A stretch of 64,000 nucleotides of DNA from Ancylostoma caninum (GCA_037903475.1 JBAJFG010000492.1:620001-684000), one strand, 5' to 3'. Counted from the first letter of the stretch, positions 23,731 to 36,230 are shown. Program-made: numbers and translations. Notes: generated by a model from the sequence alone, not told the origin.

Positions 23731-26700
23731 TTAGTGACTGGTGGTAAATATAAAGAGCAATGAAACCAGCAAATACCATGGGTTGAATGTGTCACCTAGT
23801 TTACCGTAGAAGTGAACAACTATATCAGGAGTATGCCTGGTTGTTAGCGTTACTATACAAATCTTCATTTTTTTACATAAATGAACACAATTACATGTAT
23901 GGCATGAAGTAGAAAGCATCGCAAGGAAAACCTCAAAGTGTATTCAGTGTTTTTAGATTTATTTCGTTGAGCCATTTGATGATCACCTGTCCTCGTGTAA
24001 AGAAGAGGAGTGTGAACAGCACAAAGACAGCAGCGCTTATCCATAAGGATATGCAGTCCAGAAATAGAGCTGAGTATCGACAACAGCCACACGTTCTCCT
24101 AAAACTGTAGCGTTAGTGATATTTCTCAATTTAAGCAGATGCCGTGGTTTCAAAGATCTTCTCAGGATCTGCAAATTGAGGACTACACGATGATCTTTTA
24201 GAATATACAGGATGGGGCAAAATTATTGGTGCTGCCCACACGCCGTGAATTAGCTCAAGAATTGGCAAGTTTCAAAGTCCTTCCAAGTTTTCTTCATTTT
24301 TTTCGTGTAGTCCGGATCTTTTACTTTCCGGTCATTCCATTTTATATGTTAGTTTCAACTAGTACTCTCTAATTATAGACCCATCATTCCGTCACTATCA
24401 CTTGGCACCACAATAACGTTTAGTGGTACAGTGTATCAAAGCCCTGGTCAGAAAAGGCATTAGTTCCACCCGCAGAAGATATTGTTCCTCGGAAATTTGT
24501 GCTAAAAAACTGGGTATTGTCGACGCATGCCGATGAGCCGTTTCCATCAAATCTCTCGTGAAACGAACATTATCGAACCATTAATGAGAACATCTGCGAG
24601 AAAACAATGAAAGAGGGACTTCTAAAATGAAAACAAGTACCACCCTGTCGTGGAGTCCAGAAGAATATCTGTGGATGGTGCTAGCAATACTTTTCAAATC
24701 GTCAACTTCAGTCGATGGCTTACTTATTTCTTTGGCATCTGCTCATCGGTTTACGCTGTGTGATTCCTAGATCAACTGAATGCTAGGAACCACATATTGG
24801 CGTAGGTGGGCTTGTGGGACCTTTTCACAAAAACGCGACAATGATAGTGACCACTGCGTGCGTGCCGCAGACAACACCTATCTAGTAAGTCTGAAAGTCC
24901 TGCATCGAAACCGATAGAGCAACATTTGAAATCAAATGTAGATTATTGTTGGTGTAAGAGTACCTAACGTATCTTTCCAGATATCTCTCCGATATTATAC
25001 CTTTTCCGTTTTTAAGTTTATCTGGTAACCATAATTTTGGCCCTCCGTGTATTTCAACTGTTGATAAATCACACCGACATAATAAACGTAACTTAGTATT
25101 GGGGTGGTGCATGATCAATGCGGCTTTTTTCGCGACTTATTTTCTAGTTAGAAAGTAAAGCTTCCCAAACAATTTTCTCGTGAGAATAATCCTCATTTCT
25201 CATTCAGTAAAGATGTTGTCAAGAATAGTGTCCACATTCGCCATAACATGCTCTACCACTACGGGAAAGGCTGGAATATATGTAGCACAGTCCTTTCGCG
25301 ACCTCAACGAAATTTTGTCGAAGGAAAATCGGGAAAGCAAAGCCGAAAATTATTGAAGTAGGTGAGATAGGGAAGTACAATCTCCCTGACTAAGAAGGAA
25401 AAGGTAAACCATCAAATTACGACAACTCGAAAGTTTTGGCAGCTGTTGAAGAGAAGGACGCTCGACTGACGAGATTTATTAAAAATAATGTTTGCTCGTT
25501 TTGCTGGAGAAAATCGATGGAAACTTTCCCTAACACGTCCAGCTTTTTCCGTCAGAGAGTTCGTGGAGACTGGACCAGCCAATCTCCATGATTTGGGAGA
25601 TTTTGAGAGGAAGAACCATGGTCGAATGGCTCACATTGAAGTGCTCAGCTAGCATTCTCGCTGTCAAGCTCCCAAAGTTTATGGGGGTCAAAATTTGATG
25701 TGTGAATTTTTCCTTGTTCATTCATGATGCTTGTAACTTATGAATATCAACAATGTGTCAGCTTGGCTGCGCTGATTGTTTTTTTTCTGCCAAAAGGAGG
25801 TTAAAAAATGACTGTGTTGCATCCTAAACTTTTCCGAGCTGATAGCGCATGTAATGGCTAGTGTGGATACGATTTTCGATAGCATCTTTAATGAGTCAAA
25901 AAGAGGAGTGTTCATATGGAGAAATCATTTGAAAAGTTTTAAATCTTTAACGGAGAAAGAAGTAGCAAAAAAGCGGCATTGATTATACACCAACCTATTT
26001 TGGTAGTAAGTCGATCTTATAAAGATCATGTTCACATGTACAGAGCTCATGCTCATCCTTTGACGTGTTTTTGCCTTTTCATCTGGAATCCTGCGGAGAA
26101 TGTTCTTCATTTTATTATGGCCTCAACCCATCCAGTGCTCTCACTGAAGTATCCTGTATTTAACTTCTTGATCATTCGGGTGATCTGTAGGGCTTCTGCT
26201 TTTCCTCCTTTGCGGGGAGTAAAGCAGGCAGGCGCATTCCTACTTTCAAGGTGTTGGTCTGGAGTTGGCTCAAATTCTATAATGTATTAGGTTGTCGGGA
26301 AAGTTCTTTCGAAAGTGTGCTTTTTTAACCCCACGCTGCTTTTTGCAGCATCCTGTCTTTTGTATATATATAAGCAGGGCAATTATGTGCAAGTTTATTA
26401 TTATCACTACCTGTAAACTCCTGCTCAATCCCTTCTGGAAATACGGGATTTTCAAAGCAGAACATTTGCCGACCTTTTGGTATACGGCTTCAAACCTGCT
26501 GAATCAGTATCCAGACGCCGTATTAACGCTGTATTTGGGGTCGGTACAGCATCCGAACGCACTGCACAAGATTGGTCCAGATTTGGCGACTTCAAACATC
26601 AATGTTTCAAGGTCCAGACGCGCATCCGGAGTCGAGAATGGACGAATACAGGCAAACTATGTGGAAAGAACACAATTCTTGGATATTCACCTTACCACCA

Positions 26701-29700
26701 TCGCCGATCACCTGCGTCAGTTGGGCAAGGAAAAACAATTATCTCAGTGAGTGATGACCGTGCAGCACTGTGCAGAGGTGGCTACTGAATTGTCCTCGTA
26801 CAGAAGCATTGGAAACTAGCTGAAGTACATCTTCGCAGGAAATGAGAAGTTGTCTGTACGTTAACATTCAGCGCCATCGACACTGAACTGACAAAGATGA
26901 GCAGCCTGAGCCGCAGCCGAAGACAGGTGTTCACTCTCTGAAGGTTGTGGTCACTGCTTGTTGTGACAGCGAAGGCATCATCCACGATGCGCTACTGCCA
27001 CGCGACACTGCCCTCACGCTAGACCTGTGCTATCAGCAGCTGTATAGATTGGCAGCAAAAATAACAGAAAAGAGTCCGAATCACGGCAAGATCCGATTTC
27101 TACCCAACGATATTTGCCCACACACTGGAAGAGTGACTTTCCAGAAGCTACCCGACCTTGGTTGGAAAGTGCTGACTTATCCAAGGTACAGCCCTTCCGT
27201 GCGCCAAAAGATAACCACCTTCTCCTTTCCCTTTCTAGCGCCATGCCAGGTAGAGCGTTCGGTAATGAAGATGACTTGGATCGCTGGTTGGATAACTTTT
27301 TCGAGCCAATACCAGAACAGTTCTATGCCAACGGCATCGAAAGGCTTTCCGAAGATGGGCAAAGAATGATAAGACGTAACGGTGGGTTATACATTCCTTA
27401 ATGTGCCTTTCTGTTTTGAAAAGTCAAGAAAATGTGCTGTTCCAAAAACCGAGAGAACTTTCCTGACAACCTAATACATTCCTGGACTGGTGTTTGTTGA
27501 TCTCTCACTGTTTTCCTATTTTCTTGAAACGGTTGCTAGCTTCTCTTGTTCAGTGTTCTGTGATTTATTTAGGACCATTTCAAAAATCCTGTCTGTGGAA
27601 CGCAGCCCAAACTGAAAGACAGGAATGGTACGTAATGACGAGTTGCTGTAGATTTGTCTTTCGTCCACAGGAGCGTTCATTTTAACGCAACGAATCAACG
27701 CTCCAAGTGTAGGGGCCATTTTTTAAGTAAAGCAGCGAGTTTTTGATTAACTAAGTTTGCAATGCAAGACCTTGATTTGCGCCTTCACCTTGCAATATAT
27801 ACAATTTCCTTTTAAAACCAAGAGTGGGTAGCTCTAGGCGAAAAAGCAAATAGTCTCATACCTTGTCGTTCTCGTCCTCAAATCATTCAGCTCTTCATAC
27901 AAAGGTTCGAGTTCATACATGCCCTTCCTTCTTCTCCTATGGCAGCATGACGTCCATTTTCTAAAATATATAGTCGCTAAACAAGAAGATTCCTTGTGGA
28001 AAATTGAGGAAGATGTGACTGTAGCACTACATCAGTGTCGTCTTCATTTGTCTTCTTACCTTCTGCTGCGAATTCGCTTCGCCAGTGCCCTGCCAGCCGG
28101 TTATAGAGAAAGAAAATGCACAAAAAGCATTCCAAACGTTTTACGCACCCTTTCCGTTTTTGTTCTTCACTCACAATTCTCTTCAATAGCACAAATGCGC
28201 TTTCTCCCGACCTAAGAATGCTGAGGCTTTTTACGCTTGAAATAGCGTCGATGCTCGCGAATCTTCACCTTGTGCCGTATCAAATTAACCATATCAAATT
28301 GATTGAGTTTTCTGGATAAGATTCCTGGCGCGTTTGTTCCAGCAGAACATTTAGTCTCAGCAGAACACTTCAAGGATACTTGCTTTTCTCAAACTTTTGG
28401 TACAAATGAGATTGCTGAAAAACCGACTGAGAAATGCCCATCCATCATCATTACCAAAAAACAAAAATTGACTTGATCGGTGATGGCAGATTTAGAACAA
28501 ATGGTTCTTTTGAAACATTGATTAATGTCGCAGCGAAAATCGAGTTGCAGGGAAGAGCTGAGAGGCAATGCTTGTAAACATTTACGTGTGATAGAATCAG
28601 CTGACTTGCCAATAATCCTGGCATATGAAGGATTTTACGGCCTTCAAAACTGAAAAAAAAGCGTCGACACATAATCAGAAGAGTTCGCTGAGAACACAGC
28701 AATCACATTGGCATCAACTTCCCTGAGGGCACATTCTGTGAATTAGTGTTACAGTTTATCTAACTACGGTTAAAAACTGAGAGCTCTTCAGATGGCCTTT
28801 TTCACTGGCATTGATCCTATGCACTGGGCGCCTGTTAAAGGCAGCACTCACGGGAATTTCCGAGTCGGAGGTTCCCCGTGTTTTTTAGAGATGTTGAACT
28901 CATCGACAACGATGAAGTGGCGTGAAACACGCGTGAAACACAGGAAATGGTGGCGGTATTTACTGCGCCTCCAAAGCGCGGACGAGTGTTCCATGGTAGG
29001 TCCCGCCACGGAATCCTGATAAGTGGTACGCATTCTTCACCAACTGAGCTAAACCACACGCACACACCTGATCAACAACGTCAGCTGGTGCGACGGAGCC
29101 TCTCTGTGCAGGTCGGCACGGGTGTCCACTGCAGTATCTTCGTAAGTAGGCGACTATTCACTGTGTTCAACCCACTGTTGTGATTGTCCAGCGGACGGCT
29201 ACACGGTAGATGGCTCGCTTCAGGAGTGGGAATTTCCTTGAGTGCTGCCTCTATGGCTGAGAATTACAGGGTGTTTTTCCGGGAGTAAAATCGGTGCAAT
29301 TGCGGACCCAGTACAAAGGCTACGTGCGAATTGCTGGAACCTCCGCTTTCACGTGGTCTTTCGACTGAGAATTTAATCTATTGGAATGGATCAGATCGCG
29401 CGCGATTTTACTCCCGGAAAAACACACTATACGCATTTCCCTAGCATGAGTCCCATCACCAAAAAAAAGCAGCATTAACAGAGTAGAGAATCATTATACA
29501 CTGCTTTTCATAACTATGCATTCACGTCATTTTTTGTAGTTGTGCAAAATGCAGCAATTTTGAGCATCTTCTGTGATTGGTAATAGATTCAGCGAAGAAA
29601 ATAATCATGAGGCATATATTTCTACACCGCACGCTTATTCTCCTTACTTCTACACATTTGACATTACCTCTTTTCCATGTTTCTTATCGATATATTCACT

Positions 29701-32700
29701 CATGGGTAGTGAGAATTGACAAATTTTTTGTCTCAGGCTCGGTTTATAGGGATGACAAACAAAGCGATTCACATTTTTCTTGATATGGCTCGCGGTAGGC
29801 GTTCCGACCGAGTGCCTAAGCACTCTACACAGGTATTTGCTGACAGAGTGAACATCATTGGTTTGCTTGCTGCCCGGACCTAAACCCAATGGAGAATTGT
29901 GGGGGATTCTAGCACGAAAGGTTCACAGCAATGATCGTCAAGTTCAGCCGATTAAGGGCCGGTAGACAGCAATAATAGATGTTTTGGAAGAAGTAGAGAC
30001 TGAATCCTCCAGGAATCTGGTGAACGGTATGCCGAATTGCCTCTTCGAAGTGGCTTCTAAGCAATAAGGGAGCAATTGACCACTGAATTTGTTTCGAGTT
30101 AGTGCTGTTTAGTGCAGCTTGTTTCTTTGCTAGATCGTTAACAAATGTATTGTTTCGAGTGGTCGTACAGATACGAAACGTGGAGGAAATTGATATATTC
30201 GGAGATAAATGTTGATAGAAGCCATTTTAATGAAATAGTTATGAAGCGCAATGTAGTGATAGCAATTTTTCATTACTAGAATTTGTTCCTTGTCTCTGCG
30301 TTTTCGCTCCCGCACACACCACACTGTTGACAACTTGTCATTAAGCAACAATGCACTAAAACGTAAACCCACGTCGATCTTCCCATAGATGCCATGCAAG
30401 TAACGACTACGAGTTCAAGTAGTATAGCAACAACGAATATTATAGAGAAGACCTTCCAAACATCTACAAAGGAAACAGCGCAGCTGCAGATAAGGCTTCC
30501 CTCGGATTGGACTTACCTATTGAGGTAACACCCGTAGTTTCCGGTAGACCTGCCATGTTGGTGTAATAATGAATAAGTAATAATACCAACGAACCAATAA
30601 TCAAAATCGACCGTGTGATTGCCATTGGGCCAAGACTGAGAGAGAGCCAGCTCAAAAGCACTAGATTAACTTACTCAACTCCAATATGAAATCATGCATG
30701 TAATTCAACTCGAAAAGAGTACCTGATTGTGATAAAGAGCATGGATGGAAGAAAGAATAGAAGAAGGATCTTATAATGACCTCTGCGAAAAGTGAACACA
30801 GCTGTGAACTCATCGAAAACTCCATTTTGTCGGAAAAGTTCATTGTGGTTAAGGCGGACTTCGAGAAGTATGAGATCACCGACCTGAAATGCTCCCATAT
30901 CATGAGTTGTGGGAATAAGGCACTACAGAGGAGGGCTGTGCAGCATTGTAAGAGAAAACAGGATCGATGTCAGAGATGCACTATTGGTGGATTGAAAGTC
31001 TCTTCCCGCCCTTCACTGACAATTCGTTCGTTTGAGCGCAATTTTACTGTGTCTCAACAAATCTGAACATGAAAAGAGAACGAGTTGTTAGCGAAGGGCT
31101 GGCGGAGGTTTTGATTCTACTAATCGCAATACCCTGATACACCCCTGGAGGAGATTTACAAGTGCAAAACAACATTACCCATACATTAGAATCCATTCAA
31201 AAGTGCAAAACATACGTTTGCCGCCACGGTTGTCGCCTCTGCCGCCGATCGGGATCGACGACAGCAGCGACTCACGCCAGCGACGCGCCGCCCACGATCA
31301 ATACGCACAACGACCAGTGTCGTCACGGCGCAGCGACCGGAACCGCTGCGCGAGTATAGCGGCAGCTTAACACACCCACGAGAGTGCAAATTGTATAGCG
31401 TATATAAATTATACTCTCCCCCCCCCCCTTAGAGACCTTTTCGTTTTTTATCGGGACAATGCCTTGCACCACATGTACCATGTGATTTATGGTTGTGCAA
31501 ATACCTGCTAACCTGCTCTATGTCATTTTCTCCAAGCGGCTTTGTCAGAGCATTGTTGTCCCATTTCATCTGCTGATTGTCACGCGAGTTCACCTCGTTC
31601 CTCCATGTCAATGTACACGTTGTATTTCCAAATGGATAATCCAGTGCACTTGTTTTGCAAGGGATGTTCTGGCGCATCCTTCAATAGTTTATATATTGTT
31701 GCTCATTCTCCTCTTAAGCGTTCAACAAAAAGAGAGCTTGAAATGGATGAACCCCACTAATCTAGAGTGACATCGTATCGTTACTAAAACAATATTTAAA
31801 AAACCTTATCCTCTTATATGAATCCTGGTAATGCAATTATTATAAAAGGAAGTATGGTGGCATGTGAACGGTCCTCTGGTACTTCTTACATCAAGACAAA
31901 ACATCATTAGCAGGCAAAGGCACGAAGTTAGATTAGTGAGAGACAATTCTCTTTATATTTTTTGTTTTTGAGGATCGATCTGGACCGAAAGAGCTGAATT
32001 CGTAGCCCCCATGGGTTAAAGGCAGCACCGACGAAAAATTCCATCACCGAGATTTCAATCTAACCTTCGGTTTTGGACTATGAGGAGCAGAGTTAAAGTG
32101 CTCGATTTTGTTAAAACTCATGGAAAAAGCAGTTTTTAGATGCTTTCGATTGGCTAGATCAGAGCAAGAAGGTCGAGTTACACGGATGGGTCGAAAAAAA
32201 GTCGATAACGCTGCCAACATTTCCACCTTTTCTCGACTCAGTTTATATTATTGAATATCAAGGCAGCTTTCTTGAAACAGAAAAGTTGCAAGCACGAGGA
32301 GAATAGAATGCGCACCATATGGGCATATCGCATATAAAAAGCTTAATTATGAATTTTGAAAAACTAAGCAACGTAAACACACAAAATAAAAAAAGATTAT
32401 GGGGAGAGTTGAATGGAATTACTATAAGTGAGAAGGAAATAATTAATGGGATCATACCAATGGAGAAAAGGCTAACATAGAAGACTGCTACCTGAAATCA
32501 TGGCCGAATCAGCTGGCGATCGTTGTTTTTGTTTTCTCCAATGACGATTTTAGAGCTGAGCGCTAGCAGTGGAAACTCGTAAAACTTACTGTCCACTGGT
32601 CCTGCTGATTCAGTTTGCACCTTTTATTGCAAAATTGACCCCACAGTCGATAGGATCACGATCGGATCAAGATCTACGTAGCGAAAATTTCCGTGGGTGC

Positions 32701-35700
32701 TGCCTTTAAGGGCGCTTGAATAACTTCGAGGGGATTTCAACCCATGCTATGCGCATGGACAACATTGTGTTGCCAACTGTTGTAGAAGAATTTTTGATCA
32801 CCATTCAATACAGTGTGTTTTTCCGGGAGTAAGCATCGCGCGCGATCTGATCCATTCCAATAGATCAAATTCTCAGTCGAAAGACCACGTGAGAGCGGAG
32901 GTTCCAGCAATTCGCACGTAGCCTTTGTACTGGGTCCGCAATTGCACCGATCTTTACTCCCGGAAAAACACCCTGTAGACAGAGCGTTTCGCCTCCCGTC
33001 AAAGTTCAGGCTGTACCTAAGACGAGTAAAATGAGGGTGTATGCCAGGAAGAACGATAGCTGGTAATAGCTGGCTGCTATGAACCCGTGTGTCAATATCC
33101 CATGCAACTGTAGCCCCGCCCCTAGCTACGTACAGAGATCCACAGGCGCCAACAGCTTCATGTTTGTTAAATATCTTCCATCACTGAAGGAGATTATGAC
33201 GTACATGAACAAGATTTAGTAGTGCGAAGGCAGTTAAAGCTTAATTTTCATTGAAATAAGACACATCACCGCTACGGGTTATTACGTTTTTGTCGTAGTA
33301 CCCAAAAATCCACATTCTATCTAGCCCTGAACCAAATAAAGTCTTCGATACTTCGTACAGAGTAGGCTAGCATGCGCATCGTGCGAGATGGGCGCGGCAA
33401 CCTTTACATGGGGTACGCGGTGCGGCTGGCAGCTGTCACGAGCTATCGTTCTTCCTGACCGCCACCCGTAAAATGAGGGAATTTCACGAGCTGCGAACAA
33501 CGATGAAAAGGAGGAAAAAAGTGGTTAATCCTTTTTTTCCTTGTTTCTGGTTGAACAATTACGGCGGTTACTTATCCTCTCCTCTCCCTTAAATGGCTCG
33601 GTGACATTTTCATTTCCTCAATTTGTTTACGCTGCCACCGCCTATGGGCGGCTTAATGGCAGTTTCAATCGTTTTTTTATTTGGAAACTAAAGATAGGTT
33701 AGAAAAGTGTATTGCAAATATGTGGGAATAGTAAAGTAGAAGGACAAGCTTGTTTCTTGTCGCGAACGAAATTTTGCTCGAAATTTTTCATTTTACGGCT
33801 TCCCTATCGTTTTCTCTCTTCTGCTTCTCGTATAAGTGATTAGAGATCCCCCGTATCCTGAATCACAGTGGTGAATTCAGGAGATGGGGGGGGGTAGGGG
33901 AGACTAGGTCCCCAAAAGTTTGATGGCCAAAGCCGCCGAAAATTCGAAGTTGCAGTTGTGAGAAAAATAAGTTTGATTTTTAAAAAGTGCTTGGAAAAAA
34001 TGAACATTCAGAGGATGACGACAAAAATAAGGGATTAGAAAGAGCTAATGTAAATTTTCTCATTACTCAACAGATTGTTCCTGAGAAAGTCGGCGACCCG
34101 TCTATGGGGGATGGGGCGTCAGCATCCGATTCAAGCAAAACCCTTTACCTCGCCGAGTGCACCATTGTGCCATCTCTGCTTAACTGAAGGGTGATGCCGT
34201 GCTTGTGAGCTCCGTTGGAAATCGGAAACGACAGTTCCGGTATCCACAAATTTGATCGATAGCTGACTATAAATAAGTTGCCAGAGGAATCACTTCATAT
34301 GACCATTGAAAGCTTACACAGGTTCAGATAAGGGCGACAAGGTTGTAGGTGTGCAAAGTAAAGCGACGGATCCTGAATTGTTTCAAGTCTAGATGGCAGA
34401 TAGTTGTTTAAAAAAAATTTTTCAGGTAAATCCTCTTATTCACTTACATTCCACGTCCTAGTTATGATGACATCCACATTCATAGTGTTTGTATGTGCCA
34501 CTGTAGTCATTGACGTTACCTCAAGACCCACATCCACAACAAGCGGTCCATCTTTTCCTGCTGCAAGTCATTGCTGTAGAAGAATAGGAGGTCGTGGCGA
34601 TTAAACACAACTCCAGAATATATTTTTGTATTGCAGTGAAAGGCTACATAGTTCATGCGTAATTATTGTAGATTATTACAATTAGCACTTTTCTTCGCAG
34701 TTTGAACAACATGTTTTGTACTTCGAAATGCACTTTCGGTTTCACAAACTTTATCTGTATCTTTCACAAGCTTCTACCACGACTAACAGTAATGAAGCTC
34801 GCGGTAAAGCTGCAGTATCAAAATAGAGTGAAAGGCTTATCCTTGGAGAGGCGATTTTGATTTCTCTAGGAGGGTTTTTCCTTAGAATCACACTGAGATG
34901 CCTAACGTTGAATCAGATTTGGCTGTATTTCTATGAGGGAAAAAAACGAATCCCATTTAGATAAAAAAAGGTAGTGTTCAGCAGAAATTGACATAAGAGA
35001 TTTGTGTTTTTGTGTTTTTACATATCTTGATAATCTGAAGGAGGGAACATAAAATCGCTGGTGCTCTAGAAGTTCCTTCAAGTTGGTGAATGCGAGAGTG
35101 AATTTAGAAGAAGATTATTACTTGTTTCTACGTCATATATCCGGAAAGAATGGTTACTTGAACTCCAGCTAGATAGCCGCACTTAGATCTTTGGTACAAT
35201 TACTGTATCAAGAAAACCACACAGAAAAAAGAAATTAAGCGTTATTTGAGACTGCGTCGTAAAATTTACGTTTATTGCCTCAGCGTACTGAACAAAGAAC
35301 GAAATCACATGTGGAAGTATTTCTGATGTGGCAGACAACGGCGCAAGTGGTTGAGCTCCACCTCATCCCCTTTTAATAATGCTTCCCACTAAAAACCCAG
35401 ATTCAAAGAAGACCTTTCGGGTCGCTAACACTTGCTTACGCAAATAATTGAGATCCAAGCAAATGGTCCATGAAACACAGGCATAGGTGTCGTAGTTTAT
35501 TCTTTCCCAGGTCCCAATCAAACGGGACTTGCGTGCAGGTGCATTGTCGTAGTGAAAAGTTCACAACTAAGCGCCTCATTGCGTTTGACTTAAGAGTAGA
35601 ACAAGTTCCTCTGAAGGCTGAGCGTGTGTCCTTACCGTGATTATGGTCTGCCCTATAGTTTAATTGTGAGCGTTGCATACAATTGCAAACAGAGGTTCAC

Positions 35701-36134
35701 GAGAATTGCAGTTTAATTTGATGACTTCCCGAATTGTCTGATCTTTTATTTCTTGGAGACATTTCAAACGGAAAAAAAGGCAAGCGAAGACAGTGCTGCT
35801 CTGAGCAGTTCATGCGTCAGGTAATTTTCTCCAGAATGAGATAGGCAGATATGTGAATTTTACCAAGAAGGGATCGAAACCAGAAAAAGAGAGAACAAGA
35901 AGGAAGAAAAAAAACAATAGTAGAAGAAGAAGGTTTATGCCTTTCCTTTTTTAAGCATAGAAGACTATCCTGATTTCTCTTCTCCACTCATCAGAATATT
36001 CGCCAGGTGAACTTACCAGGTTGTACAGCACCCTGATCACCGGTGAGGATCTGTCGCACGATGTCGGCATCCCTTGTGCATTCTTCGGCCAAAACATCCA
36101 AGAAAAATGTGGCGAATAACAGTCTGCCGAGCAT
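23731..36134 (-). CDS. Divergent Cys-loop ligand-gated ion channel subunit, complete
   Basis: Exons on the minus strand: 36134-36017, 34560-34448, 34372-34320, 34262-34149, 31678-31513, 30883-30723, 30650-30517, 30463-30373, 27960-27862, 23836-23731. GT-AG junctions and phases agree throughout, giving 384 residues plus stop. Signal peptide MLGRLLFATFFLDVLAE; extracellular beta strands including DGPLVVDVGLEV and TRTWNDP (74-80); loop A WIPEL (101-105); Cys-loop C140-x13-C154 containing LDYPFGN; pre-M1 FTAVFTFRR; M1 to the invariant SW (242-243); M2 from about 252; M3 starting DVWKVFSIIF (287); basic intracellular RRRRK; C-terminal M4 ending FIFTTSH. It would sit in the plasma membrane as one of five subunits. 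No vicinal loop-C cysteines, so not an alpha-type nicotinic subunit. Arg at M2 0' recalls anion channels, but ligand and ion are not predictable here. Confidence 0.9.
24208..25049. mobile_element. Tc1-like element, internally decayed
   Basis: Left end CAGGATGGGGCAAAATTATT and right end, in reverse complement, CACGGAGGGCCAAAATTATG form imperfect terminal inverted repeats of Tc1 type, each next to a TA. About 842 bp, shorter than the usual 1.3-1.6 kb. An internal frame with AKKLGI suggests a helix-turn-helix remnant. Lies in the last intron of the channel gene. Confidence 0.7.
25099..25997 (-). mobile_element. Mariner-like element, deleted copy
   Basis: Terminal inverted repeats read TTGGGGTGGTGCATGATCAA on the left and AGGTTGGTGTATAATCAATG from the right, both leading into GCGGC or GCCGC plus a T-run. 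Minus-strand codons around 25720-25530 include LTARMLAEHFNVSHST, which fits the second helix-turn-helix of mariner transposase. The frame is short and broken; the DDD catalytic part is missing. Confidence 0.75.
26287..27474 (+). mobile_element. Mariner element with both ends and TA duplication
   Basis: TIRs TTAGGTTGTCGGGAAAGTTC and its complement GAACTTTCCTGACAACCTAA bound 1188 bp, flanked by TA on each side. Size and termini are typical of a full-length mariner copy. It lies in the last intron of the channel gene. Confidence 0.9.
26453..27401 (+). pseudogene. Mariner transposase, frameshifted
   Basis: Homology continues across several frames: helix-turn-helix RRRINAVFGVGTASERT (about 26515-26570), a VVTACCDSEGIIH segment where the first catalytic Asp region lies (about 26945), YCQQL-like CYQQLYRLAAKI, then DLDRWLDNFFEPIPEQFY and GIERLSEDGQRMI near the C terminus. 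Frame changes and a degraded HDN motif (PNDICPHTG) show the copy is dead. Confidence 0.85.
28835..29253. mobile_element. TTAA-flanked MITE, copy C
   Basis: Left end TTAAAGGCAGCACTCACGGG; right end in complement AGGCAGCACTCAAGGAAATT. Same termini as the copies at 32016 and 39000. The right TTAA is degraded. In the eighth intron of the channel gene. Confidence 0.65.
28991..29062 (-). repeat. tRNA-like sequence (SINE head or tRNA pseudogene)
   Basis: On the minus strand GGTTTAGCTCAGTTGGTGAA is a good A box with D-arm, followed by GCGTACCAC and a weak B-box region (GGATTCCG). The T-arm is poor and no acceptor stem closes, so it is not a functional tRNA. It lies inside MITE copy C. Confidence 0.5.
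29267..29429. mobile_element. 163-bp TIR MITE, copy 1
   Basis: TIR CAGGGTGTTTTTCCGGGAGT at the left and its complement at the right, flanked by TA. The interior matches the copy at 32811-32975 in inverted orientation. Termini and TA target point to mobilisation by a Tc1/mariner transposase. Confidence 0.85.
29498..30090 (+). pseudogene. Tc1-like transposase relic
   Basis: The segment around 29870-29905 encodes an (S)PDLNPMEN motif, the hallmark region before the third catalytic residue of Tc1 transposases. It is followed in shifting frames by ARKVHSND, FSRLRA, IIDVLEEVETESSRNLVNG and FEVASKQGSN. Stops and frameshifts are frequent. No complete TIR pair recognised. Confidence 0.75.
32016..32709. 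mobile_element. TTAA-flanked element, copy A
   Basis: TTAAAGGCAGCACCGACGAA at the left and TTTCCGTGGGTGCTGCCTTTAA at the right form short inverted ends, each carrying TTAA, the target duplicated by piggyBac transposases. About 690 bp, no transposase frame. In intron 4 of the channel gene. Confidence 0.75.
32811..32975. mobile_element. 165-bp TIR MITE, copy 2
   Basis: CAGTGTGTTTTTCCGGGAGT at the left, complement of CAGGGTGTTTTTCCGGGAGT at the right, TA on both sides. The internal sequence is the reverse complement of copy 1 (29267-29429) with a few differences. Confidence 0.85.
33045..33457. repeat. Inverted 17-bp repeat pair, possible MITE
   Basis: CAGGAAGAACGATAGCT at 33045-33061 is the perfect complement of 33441-33457, and GTAAAATGAGGG lies outside both arms. 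The interior is relatively GC-rich. Likely another non-autonomous element in intron 4 of the channel gene. Confidence 0.5.
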
Positions 36135-36138
36135 CGTG

Positions 36139-36146
36139 CTGATATC
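36139..36146 (-). promoter_or_regulatory. Probable trans-splice acceptor of the channel gene
   Basis: On the minus strand TGATATCAG lies four nucleotides before the ATG at 36134, matching a nematode 3' splice-site context. No cis intron donor is obvious upstream, so a spliced leader is the simplest reading. Confidence 0.4.
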
Positions 36147-36230
36147 AGACTTTTGATCACTGCACATTTACTACTTCACAGCATTCCTCTTGAAAATTTA
36201 CACATTTCAGTGACGAAATTATTTTTGCAA

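Noticed and set aside
30517..30660. Alternative start of channel exon 7 at 30660 (CTAG/TGCTTTTG)
   Set aside because: It breaks phase and adds three residues before the conserved SW of M1. The acceptor giving AG/CTGG at 30650 restores phase and canonical spacing.
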